Source: JAGTVG01 sp963820995 (GTDB lineage: Bacteria; Bacteroidota; Bacteroidia; Cytophagales; Cyclobacteriaceae). Taken from it: 64,000 nucleotides of DNA. The notes beneath the pieces are model-generated. The model saw only the letters and a program-made list of their open reading frames with translations, had not been told where the DNA came from and did no database searches. Shown here piece after piece: positions 20,524-30,260 of this stretch (positions are counted from its first letter, which is position 1; each line of letters begins with the position of its first letter). The position numbers were made by a program, and so were the translations under genes. The stretch lies in contig CAWGCL010000011.1 in assembly GCA_963820995.1 (NCBI GenBank), positions 186,001 through 250,000 on the forward strand. Direction: 5' to 3'.

Positions 20524-21417
20524 ATGAAATTGATATTTACGTTAATTTTTACCTGCGGAGTATTTCTGAACGCATTTGCTCAGGAAAGTTCTATGAAGGT
20601 TATTACTTATAATATCTGGAACGGATATGATTGGGGGAAAGATGAAGACCGCAGAAACCGTGTTAATACCTGGATCAAAAATCAAGATCCTGATATTGTA
20701 GCCCTTCAGGAACTATGTAAATATACTGATGAAAAATTAGCTGAAGATGCCCGGTCCTGGGGCCATGAATATTCAGTTCTTCTTAAAACTACCGGATATT
20801 CTGTAGGTATAACATCGGAATTTCCTATTGAACTAAAAGAAAAGATAATGAAGGGCATGCACCACGGTGGATTGCACTGTAAGACGAAGGGTATCGATGT
20901 TTTTGTTATACACTTTCATCCTGGCAGTTTCCAAAGAAGGCGTGAAGAAGTAGCCATTGTATTGGAAAAATTGAAAGGAGTGAGAGCTGACAATGACAAA
21001 TATATTGTCCTGGGAGATTTCAATAGTCAGTCTCCAATGGATGCTGATCTGTATGATCCGGGAGGCACTTTGCTCAAAAGATTACGTGAATCGAATAAAG
21101 ATAAGCCCTTAAAAGGCAATCTTTTCCATGGAAACCTCGATTATGCAGTGATGTCATCTTTCCTGGCCTTTCCAATGATCGACGTTTGCCAGAAATATAC
21201 TAGTGGAATCAAGGAGCGTGGTTCTTTCCCGGGTCGTGTGCTGGCTGATTTACACAATGAATCGGAAGAGGAACTTGTTGATCGTATGGAACGGATCGAT
21301 TATATCATGGTCTCTCCTGAGTTGGCTGATAATTGTATTAACGCGAAGGTATGTAACGGGGAAGAAAACTACTATCTGTCGGATCACTATCCGGTATATG
21401 CAGAGTTTAAATATTGA
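20524..21417 (+). CDS. Secreted EEP (endonuclease/exonuclease/phosphatase) protein
   Basis: An intact 297-residue protein with a signal peptide ending AFAQ. EEP blocks are YNIWNG, LQELCKYTDEKLAEDARSW, HFHPGS, LGDFNSQSP, RIDYIMV and LSDHYPVY, with the catalytic Asn, Glu, Asp and His residues in place. It is paralogous to the minus-strand EEP gene at 25211-26113, sharing the LAEDAxxWGHxYxxLLKT and GHHG/MHHG stretches. The family hydrolyses phosphodiester or phosphomonoester bonds. Being secreted, a lipid, teichoic-acid-like or extracellular DNA substrate is possible but not shown. Confidence 0.8.
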   Translation: MKLIFTLIFTCGVFLNAFAQESSMKVITYNIWNGYDWGKDEDRRNRVNTWIKNQDPDIVALQELCKYTDEKLAEDARSWGHEYSVLLKTTGYSVGITSEFPIELKEKIMKGMHHGGLHCKTKGIDVFVIHFHPGSFQRRREEVAIVLEKLKGVRADNDKYIVLGDFNSQSPMDADLYDPGGTLLKRLRESNKDKPLKGNLFHGNLDYAVMSSFLAFPMIDVCQKYTSGIKERGSFPGRVLADLHNESEEELVDRMERIDYIMVSPELADNCINAKVCNGEENYYLSDHYPVYAEFKY

Positions 21418-21429
21418 CAGAACATCCTT

Positions 21430-21627
21430 ATGAAATACCTTGTACTTTTCAGCCTGGTTTTGTTAATTTCCTGTGGTCAAAACAGTACCCACAATAAATC
21501 AGAAAGCATAAAAGATACATTCGCTGACAAATGGAAGTATGTTGGGGTTGCTGTAGCTGAACCGGGATATAACATATTAGGGGGTGAAAGTACTGTGAGT
21601 TATGTGTTGAAATTTTTTGATGATTAG
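21430..21627 (+). pseudogene. Truncated lipoprotein, glycosidase N-terminal remnant
   Basis: A 65-residue frame starts 13 bases after the EEP gene with a lipoprotein signal (MKYLVLFSLVLLISC). It then reads DKWKYVGVAVAEPGYNI, which resembles the opening of five-bladed propeller glycosidases of the GH43/GH32/GH117 type (usual form EPGYxxWGxSPI). It loses the pattern and stops. No continuation is visible in any frame downstream, so the rest appears deleted. Confidence 0.5.
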
Positions 21628-21785
21628 ATGTGTTAAAAGAGTTAACATGAAATATTATTTTTCATAATTTGATGGAATAATTAAAACATCATATAAGATA
21701 TTTAAAGATGAGAAAAAAATTCCCGTTATTGTTTATAGTGAATAATTTTAGATTCCATATCTTAAAGTAAATAACCTTTTGAAAA

Positions 21786-24700
21786 ATGAGTAGAAGTTTC
21801 TTTTTATTATCAATTGTATTTATTTGCATTATATTCCCTTCCTTTTCACAGGACAATGCAAAAATTTCAGAGATTCGTAAAACGATGAAAACCTATCCGT
21901 TTTCAGATCCCAACCCCATACCTTATCCCACTATCTATTATTATCCATATTTCCGGTTTGACGGATTTGCAATTGAATCCGAAGATAAAGAGTGGAAAGT
22001 CGTGGAAATGGAAAACCAGTATATCAAAGTATCCATTTTCCCGGAGATCGGAGGAAAGATCTGGGTGCTTTCGAAAAATCAACTGGTAATGAATTCCTGT
22101 ATTATAATTCTGTGGTCAAATTCAGGGACATAGCCATGCGTGGAGCATGGACTTCCGGGGGAATAGAAATTAATTTTGGCATAATCGGTCACGCACCTAC
22201 CAGTGCCACACCTGTGGATTACAAGATCATGAATAAAGAGGATGGAAGTGTTAGCTGTTTTATCAGCGCTACTGATCTGTTTACACGAACAAGGTGGATT
22301 ACCGAGGTTAATCTACCAAAAGATAAAGCCTATTTTACAACTACTACAACCTGGCATAATCCCACACCATTAACACAACCCTATTATCAGTGGATGAATG
22401 CTGCATACCAGGTAGCAGGAGATCTTGAATTCTGCTTCCCGGGCAGCCATTGGATAGGCCATGACGGACGTGCCCATGACTGGCCTATTGATCCGGAAGG
22501 ACGAGACATTTCCTGGTATAAAAACAACAGTTTTGGAGGTAGCAAATCCAATCATGTGCTTGGTGGGATCAGCGAATATTATGCAGGATATTGGCATGAT
22601 CTGGATTTCGGTTCTGGTCACTATAACCAGTATGGAGAAAAACTCGGAATGAAAGTCTTTCAATGGGCGCATAGTCGATCGGGTGGTATCTGGGAGGATC
22701 TTTTAACAGATAACGATGGGCAGTATGTGGAACTCCAATCTGGCAGGTTATTCAATCAACCCGGATCAAACAGCACGCGAACACCATTTAAACACTTCGG
22801 CTTTGAATCCTATGCTACAGACGTATTTAAAGAATACTGGTTTCCAATATTGAATACCAAGGGTGTGCTGAAGGCAAATCCCCATGGTGTAATAAATGTT
22901 GAGAAAACCAGTGAAAACCAGGTTGTTTATTTCTGCCCTTTGAAGAAGACCAATGGAAAAATATATATCTTTTTTGGAGACCGCCTGGAAAAAGAAATAG
23001 ATCTTGATCTTGATGTTCTGGAAACCTGGTCGATGGATATACCAATTAATGATGCTGGGTCTCCGTTGAAAGTCGTACTGGGAGATAACAAATTGATATA
23101 TTCCGAAATGAAAGAAGAGAACATTTCAAGCCGGCCGATGTATACTCCGGAAGATTTTGAATGGAATTCCACTTATGGCTTGTTCCTGGATGGCCAAAAT
23201 TGGGTGTTTCAAAAGAAATATATGCTTGCACGAAGAAGTTTTGAAAAATGCCTGGAAAAAGACCCTAATTATGCGCCGGCTCTTAACCAGCTTGCAGTTT
23301 TATGTTACCGCAATGCAGAATATGAAGCTGGATTGAAGTATATAAAAACGTCTCTTTCCATTAATACCTATGATCCGGAGGCTAATTTTGTATTTGGGCT
23401 GATCAATAAAAAGATAGGAAAATTCACAGATGCTGAAGATGGTTTCTCTGTAACATTGTTAACGCCTTCATATAGAAAAGCAGCGTATACGGAATTGGCT
23501 AAACTGGCTTTAACCCGGGATAGGATGGAATCAGCGAAAAATCATGCCCTAAAGATACTGAAGATTTCCCCTGATGATATTGAAGGTAATAAGTTAATGG
23601 CTGTAATAAACAGACTTGAAGGTTCTTCCGGGAATGCAGGCCGGCACATTGACAATTTAGAAGAGATAATGCCTATTAGTCATTTTGCAAATTTTGAAAG
23701 ATACATTTTAAATTCAAATGAAGCCTCTAAAGAAGCCTTCATTGCAGATATCAAAAGCGAATTACCTCATGAAATCATGATGGAATTAGCATTATGGTAC
23801 CTGGAATCAGGCAGGAGGGATGAAGCGGTACAAATACTAAAACTTTCTCCTTCAAATCCAATTGTATATTTACAGCTCGCATATTTACTGCAGCTTTCCG
23901 GCCAGGATGATGAGGCCGACAATTATCTGAATCAAACGCTGGATATGCCAGCTGATTTTGTATTCCCCTTCCGACCCGAACACGTTGATGTTTTACAATG
24001 GGCTACAAAGAAATCTGATAGCTGGAAACCAAAGTATTATCTTGCTCTGTTACACTGGAGTTTTGGCCATCAGGATCAGGCCATTCAATGGTTCATTAAG
24101 TGTGGCAACAAGCCTGATTATGCTCCATTTTATATGGCAAAAGCTAATTTTTTCAGGGATCACGAGAATTATGATCCGGAATATGACCTGAATAAAGCAA
24201 ATTTCCTGGATCCGGACCAGTGGAGAACATTTGCCGGTTTGATTGACTATTATCTGTCCGAAAACCGAACCAGTGAAGCTCTGGACGCTGCTAAGAAATC
24301 AATCAAACGATTTCCGTTAAATAATGAATTAAAGTATACATATGCCAAATGCCTGATAGCGGATGGCCAATATGAAGCTTGCAGGAAAGCCCTGGCTGAG
24401 ACGGTTATATTACCCAGCGAAGGGGCAAGATATGGAAGGGTAACTTATCGGCAGGCTTGTTTGATGGAAGGCATTGATCATTTCAAAAAGAGAAAATACA
24501 ATTCGGCGATCAAATCCATTAGTAATGCCCGATTATGGCCTGAAAACCTGGGTGTAGGTAAGCCATTCAATGTGGATGAACGAATTGAAGATTATTTTGA
24601 AGCTGTGTGCCACGATAGAAAGGAGGAAGAAGACCTTTCAAATCAATTCTATAAGAAAGTAGTACAATTCAATGAAGATATAAAACCAAGATACAGTTCT

Positions 24701-24964
24701 GTGGATTATTTGTATTTAACATCATTGCTCGCCCTTGGCAGATCAGAAGAAGTGGAAAATTACCTGCAAGCTTGGGAGAAAGCCAATCCACGTGATCCTA
24801 TTCAGAAATGGTGTAAGGCTATGATCGATGGCGATAAAACGCAGGCGGAAAAAATTGCAAAACAGATCAACACAGAATCAGGAGGCACACCCTGGGATCC
24901 GCAATACGCAGATACGGAATTTGAGATTATTAAAGCCCTGAGTATGGCTATGCCTGAGAATTAA
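21786..24964 (+). CDS. DUF5107-TPR secreted protein, one frameshift
   Basis: The gene starts at 21786 with a signal peptide ending SFSQ. The first frame runs to 22133; near 22068-22075 the run TGGG lacks one G, and with it the sequence continues as KIWGAFEKSTGNEF in the frame that ends at 24964. The full protein is about 1,060 residues. The N-terminal 400 residues are a DUF5107 domain, a galactose-mutarotase/beta-sandwich-like fold (EIGGKIW, MRGAWTSGGIEINFGIIGHAP). The remainder is TPR repeats. DUF5107-TPR proteins are common in Bacteroidota polysaccharide loci, and their activity is not settled. Its stop overlaps the end of a minus-strand gene fragment. Confidence 0.75.
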
Positions 24965-25212
24965 GATAACCTCATTATAAAAGTCTTGATAAATATTGTT
25001 TCCTCACCATTCTCATATCTAATCCTGTAGTTATCCAGTGATTCGGAATTAACAGAATCTTCAATGCCCATAACCGTATGCAGGAAATACAACACTTTAA
25101 AATGTTCATGATCAGAGATTTTATCTGATATGACCAAATCCTGATCCGGGTTGGAGGATTTACATAGCAGGACTGCTACCTTTTGGCTGATATCCGGATC
25201 GACTTTAAAATT
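24961..25212 (-). pseudogene. C-terminal fragment of a glycosidase-like gene
   Basis: Reading the minus strand from about 25212 down to the stop at 24961-24963 gives roughly 80 codons with no start codon of its own. The segments are VDPDISQKVAVLLCKSS, then LYFLHTVMGIEDSV and NYRIRYENGEETIFIKTFI. The last part resembles the C-terminal beta-sandwich of several Bacteroidota glycosidases. The frame opens where the EEP gene stops, so it may be a remnant left by a deletion. Confidence 0.4.
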
Positions 25213-26113
25213 ATTTCACGAACTCAAAATCGACGATCATAGGAAGATGATCAGATAATTTCAAGGTAACATCATCTGCTATAATCTCAGCATGGACTAC
25301 TGTTGTGGCTGTTTCTCCGTCAGTGATAATATAATCCAGCCGTCGTTGATCCCCATGTTCTCCTTCTTTCTCGATAAGTGTTGGAAAACTGCCTGTAAAC
25401 TGATAATCTTCGGAGCGCATTTTGTTCTCGAGATCGGTGAATCCATATTCAAGTAATTTCTCTATTACTGAATAATCAAGCCGGCCATCGCGGAGATTAA
25501 ACCTCCTTATAGGCTTTATCCCTGGCATCAAAAAATGGCTCCAAATGGCTATTAGAATAGAAAATTGAATCATCCGGTGAAAAAGTGTTGAAATCCCCGG
25601 CCAGGACTACAGGAGTTCCTTTTGGAAGATTGTTAACATCAGAAATTATCCAATCTATTTCCCTGTTCCTTGTTTCCCAATTACTAGGATGAAGGTGAAT
25701 GATGTAAATATATTTTCCCTGAATTTTTACCCGCAGCAAGCCGTGATGGAATCCTTCGAAAAATCGTTGCACATCCTCAATGGGGTATTTGGAGGTAACG
25801 CCAGTAGGAAACCCGTCAGTTTTTAATAATTCAGTGTATTGATGTCCCCATTTTGAGGCATCTTCAGCCAGTTTTTCGGGAGTGTATTCGTTTAGTTCCT
25901 GGAGTGATACCACATCTGGATTCTGCTCTCGCATCCACTCAATCCAGCGGGCTTTCCTTTCGGGAACTTTTGTAAATCCATACCAGACATTATAGGTGAA
26001 TAAGTCGAAAAGTGCTGGTAGTATCTGCTGATTCCTTTTTCTCCTGATTACAGGCAAATAATAATACTATAAACAATGCGAGAAGCGGAGATTTTTTGAA
26101 TTATAAATGTCAT
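25211..26113 (-). pseudogene. EEP-family lipoprotein, frameshifted
   Basis: Reconstructed from two main open pieces (25497-26057 and 25211-25573) plus a leader. The ATG ending at 26113 opens a hydrophobic leader that, after a shift near 26050, reads LFACNQEKKES, a lipobox. EEP blocks follow: TYNVWYGFTK, LQELNEYTPEKLAEDASKWGH, IHLHPSN, AGDFNTFSPD, RLDYIITD and LSDHLPM. A break near 25500, an extra T in a TTT run, joins KAYKEV to NLRDGRLDYS. All catalytic residues are present after correction. It is a paralogue of the plus-strand EEP gene at 20524 and is oriented towards it. Confidence 0.65.
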
Positions 26114-26129
26114 TTCAATAATTATCGGT

Positions 26130-27444
26130 TTATTTTTCTTTAGAAATACAATACAGGAATTGGAATCCTCTAATGAAAAGTTCATCACCAGCAATAGCAA
26201 AGGATGAAAAAATTACCATCATCAAAGCGTGTTTTTAGCTAGAATTTCAAAATTTTCACTGTCTTTTACCACATAGGTTATTCCACTTTCAGAGCTTATA
26301 TAAAATCCTGCCTTGAACCCCTACCGGGGAGGCGTATACGGTTCCGGTCCCTTCAAGTTTTTGAAGGCTATAGTGGGCTGATCCGTCCATAGCGTTAAGA
26401 CATGTTAATTGTCCATTATTAGCCCTCAGAAAATAAAGTCTTTGGTTGATGAGCAGTGCTCGATGGTGTATATGGAGTGTTCTGATTGTATTCCCAGAGA
26501 ATGGCGTCTGTTCCGGAAATGTTTCCTTTTGCTTTTGAAAGATCAATTGCCTGAAGTGCGTTACCCCTAAAGCCACTCATCATATAAACGATGTTTTTGT
26601 TTACTATTGGATTAGGGATGACATTATAAGTCATTCCAGTCCCTTCCCAAATGATTTCACCGGTTTCCAGGTCATAGCTGCGCATTTTTGTCGTTGCATT
26701 GGTTATGACCTGGTCTTTGCCATTGACATGAATAATAAGCGGACTTGACCAAGAGGTGGCTTCATCCCGGGGAATTCTTTTAATATCTTCACCGGTTTTT
26801 TTATCAATAATATATAAATACGAATCGCCTTCATGATCCCATATGATTACCAGTTTGTCACCATATAATGCCGGGGAACTTCCCTCTCCAAAATCCATCT
26901 TTTTCTTCATTTGACCAAAATCACGACTCCAAACAACTTTACCGTCAAAGTCCAGACAATATAATCCCCGGGAACCGAAATAAGCATAAAGAAACTCGCC
27001 ATCAGTTACTGGTGAGTTGGAGGCCCAGGTCCCTGTTCGATGTGTACCGTCGGCGGGTTGTTCTTCACATACTTTTGTCTTCCATATTATATGTCCATTG
27101 TCCTGCATCAATCGCCATTACAATAAAATCAAAAATATTTTCTGCATCCGTTGGATGGAGGACCGCGTCTTTCAGTAGATTCTTGTCTCGGCCGTTTCGT
27201 CTTTCTCTATCCCCTGAAGATCCGTTTTAACAGCAGTAAGAACAAACACCAGTTTTATTCCATAAATATATGGCGAGGAATGTCCACGCCCGGGGATCTC
27301 AATTTTCCATTTAACGTTTTTCGTTTCACTCCATTCTATGGGAGGATTTCCAATTGATGCATATCCCGTCGCATCAGGACCACGCCATTGCGGCCAGTTC
27401 TTTTTGTAATTTGTTGTGTTTTCCTGAGCACTTAGTTCGGTCAT
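26130..27444 (-). pseudogene. PQQ-like beta-propeller secreted protein, frameshifted
   Basis: The start at 27444 is followed by NWPQWRGPDATGY, the typical opening of quinoprotein-like (PQQ-binding-like) outer-membrane propellers. Coding continues after breaks near 27180, 27115, 26450, 26300 and 26220. Blade motifs are visible: HIIWKTKV, GLYCLDFDGKVVWSRDFG, YIIDKKTGEDIKRI, MRSYDLETGEIIWEG and LTCLNAMDGSAHYS. The protein would be about 430 residues. Such propellers may be structural (BamB-like) or bind PQQ; no catalytic role can be assigned. It reads divergently from the sulfatase. Confidence 0.6.
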
Positions 27445-27941
27445 TATAAAAAATATAATAGCGGAATAAAAAATATTGGTCTTATCATGACTTGTTTATA
27501 TTTAGAAATCTTGTTTAAAAGTTAAAGATTTTTGTTGATTATTCAATAGATTAATTTTATCATGGACAGAATTGCTGACTTCACAATGGATGATATTTTT
27601 TCTTTCATAAGTAATTCTAAAAATAAGGGCCTGAAATTTTGAGATCAGATTACTTGTGAAGAGAGCCCCCCCGCTGCGTGCCTCGATCAATCTGCCAAAG
27701 ACGATAAAAACCTGCTGGAAGTATTCAAGTCGGGTTTGACATATTAAGAATATTTCCTGTGATCGACAAAATATCATGCGATTTGATGATTCAATGCCAT
27801 CCAATCCCTGATCAAAAATTAGTTATTTTTCATTTAAAAAATGGTTTAGCAATGTTGTTAAGAATTTCTGTGGTGTGGGAATTCAGGGTCAATTTATTTA
27901 TATTAACATTTTTATTTCATTAAAGTACAAATCATTCAATC
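27445..27941. other. Intergenic spacer between divergent genes
   Basis: This 497-base AT-rich spacer separates the PQQ-propeller gene (minus) from the sulfatase gene (plus) and should contain both promoters. A 100-codon minus-strand frame at 27502-27804 shows no signal peptide, motif or family resemblance and is not called. A CCCCCCC run at 27667-27673 is a possible indel site. Confidence 0.4.
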
Positions 27942-29590
27942 ATGAAATTTTTAAAGATAATACTGGGCCTCTACATTATACTATTTATATCCCAATGCAA
28001 ATCTCCTGAGATGCGGGAATCGCCAGAAACCTTGCCAAACATTGTCATCATTTACCTGGATGACCTGGGCTATGGAGACGTGGGTGCCTATGGTTCTGAT
28101 GTTAAAAACACCCAATATTGACAGACTGGCCAATGGTGGGATCAGGTTTACAGATGGACATGCTGCCTCGGCCACTTGCTCGCCAAGCCGATATGCCTTG
28201 TTGACAGGGACCTATCCATGGAGGAATGAGCGGGCGAAAATCCTATCAGGTACAGCTCCTTTGCTGATAGATACTCGCTCAGATGACCATCCCTAAGATG
28301 TTAAAAGCTCAGGGGATATAGTACCGGCATCGTCGGGAAATGGCATTTAGGACTTGGAGATGGAAATGTGGACTGGAACCAAAGGATATCACCCGGGCCA
28401 AATGAGAGTGGGTTTGATTATTCATACATCATGGCGGCTACCCAGGAAGAGTGCCTACTGTTTATATTGAAAATGGTATGGGGTTGGAAGTGACCCGATG
28501 ATCCGATCCTGGTGAGTTATAAGGAGAATTTTCATGGGGAGCCGACAGGAAAGGATAATCCGGAATTATTAAAAATGAAATGGCATCACGGGCATAATAA
28601 CAGCATAGTCAATGGAATTCCAAGGATAGGTTATATGAAGGGTGGTGAAAAAGCCAAGTGGATAGACGAGAAAATGGCCGATGCATTTCTGGCCAAAGCA
28701 CAAGAATACATTCTGCGGTATCAGGATAACCTTTCTTTCTATACTATGCTTTACAACAGCCTCATGTGCCTCGCACGCCTCATGACCGATTTGTTGGCAG
28801 CCTCTGGTATGGGACCAAGGGGAGATGTAATCGTTGAAGCGGATTGGTGCATCGGGGAACTGGTCAAAACACTTGAAAACAGGGATTGTTAGATAACACA
28901 TTGATCATCCTGTCCAGTGACAACGGTCCTGTATTAAACGACGGGTATTATGATGATGCCGTTGAGAAATTGGGTGCACATAAGCCCTGGGGGCTTTAGG
29001 AGGGGGGAAAATATAGCCTATTTGAAGCCGGAACCAGCGTGCCATTTATTACCTACTGGAAAGGAAACATTCAACCTGCTCTCTCAAATGCCCTTGTATC
29101 ACAGATTGATATTATTGCATCGCTTTCAGAGCTTGCAAATAGTCCTGTCGAAGCACCGGACAGTAAGCAATTACTGGATGTTTTTTTAGGAAAAAGTCAG
29201 AAGGGTAGAGATGAGCTTGTCCTGGAGGCTACTACCCGGACAGCATTAAGGAAAGGCAATTGGGTAATGATCCCTCCATATAATGGGCCTGCCGTTGCTG
29301 CACAGGTAAACATAGAACTGGGCAACTCAGAGTTATATCAGTTATATGATCTTAAAAATGATATAGGAGAACAGAACAATCTGGCTGCGTCTGATCCGGT
29401 GAAACTCAGGGAAATGATCGATTTATATCACGAGATCAGGGGTAATAGCTCAGATACGGTAGAACAATTGGAACTCAAATACTTATACAGATATTCCTGT
29501 TTGTCATTTAAGACCATTCATGCCACTGAACCTTTCCTCGAGATGGATGATCTCCGTCCTTTTGAGAGAAAATTCATTATAAGTATTTAA
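27942..29590 (+). pseudogene. S1-family sulfatase, multiply frameshifted
   Basis: The start at 27942 gives a lipoprotein leader (FLKIILGLYIILFISQC). Through breaks near 28105, 28280, 28320, 28495, 28730, 28880 and 29000, the pieces read as one alkaline-phosphatase-superfamily sulfatase. Its marks are NIVIIYLDDLGYGDVGAYG, the formylglycine site C-S-P-S-R (ATCSPSRYALLTG), GIVGKWHLGLGDG, and SSDNGPVLNDG before KPWGALGGGKYSLFEAGTSVPFI. The formylglycine cysteine is intact. It would remove sulfate from a polysaccharide, which fits the neighbouring fucosidases. The final 35 codons after the ELK stretch are of doubtful reality. Confidence 0.65.
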
Positions 29591-29768
29591 GATCAATTCA
29601 ATTTTAGATTGAAGATCCAATTATTCTTCTACCCTCATTCATTTAACCTTAAGAATTTAATCATTAAAATTCGATCAGATGTTATTTATATATAACCTTA
29701 ATTAAAGTTTAGAATATTCAAATAAAAGAGCGGATCATACTTAACATACTAATCAACAACAAAGAGCC

Positions 29769-30182
29769 ATGAAAAATTTAATCTTCTCTATTACATTCTA
29801 GTTATTGGCTGGATCCATTGTTGGACAGACACTGCAAAGCGGAAACCTTGTTGGCGTTCATGTAATTACAATTGAATTGAAAAAAGGGATTACCATGAGC
29901 GAATTCCAGAAATTCCATGTTAACAAACTTATACCTGAATACAAAAAAAACTATCCAGGGTAGCAACTTTATCTTGCTCAAGGGCTTAGAGGTGAAAATC
30001 AGAATAAGTATGGCTGGATAATCATAGTGGAATCGGAGGAAATCCGTAACCAATATTATAATGACGATGGTTCCATAACAGAATTCGGGCAGGCGGCTGC
30101 TAAGAAAATGAAGCCGGTTCTCGAAGAAGCGGAACAGTTTGGCCACTTAAACCGTACCTATACCGATTGGCTTATTCTATAA
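29769..30182 (+). pseudogene. Small secreted protein with two in-frame amber stops
   Basis: One continuous frame starts at the ATG 29769 with a signal peptide and ends at TAA 30180-30182. It is interrupted twice by TAG, at 29799-29801 (after ITF) and at 29961-29963 (after NYPG), with no frame change. Both sites would read naturally as Trp (TGG). The protein of about 137 residues has the pattern VHVITIELKKGITMSEFQ and WIIIVESEEIRNQYY, suggestive of a ferredoxin-like/dimeric alpha-beta barrel. It lies between the sulfatase and the convergent GH116 gene. Genuine stop recoding is unlikely because other genes here end in TAG. Confidence 0.5.
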
Positions 30183-30260
30183 CAGGGCTCCAAAAGCAAC
30201 CCAAAGTTATGGATGATAAATTTGGGGAATATAGCTTTCAGGGAAGAATTTTCTGGACTG

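Noticed and set aside
27502..27804. 100-codon minus-strand frame between divergent genes
   Set aside because: No recognisable motif or start signal, and it occupies the expected promoter region.
29769..30182. Amber-codon recoding (pyrrolysine or Gln)
   Set aside because: Several genes here end in TAG (7470, 15648, 57413), so TAG is a normal stop.
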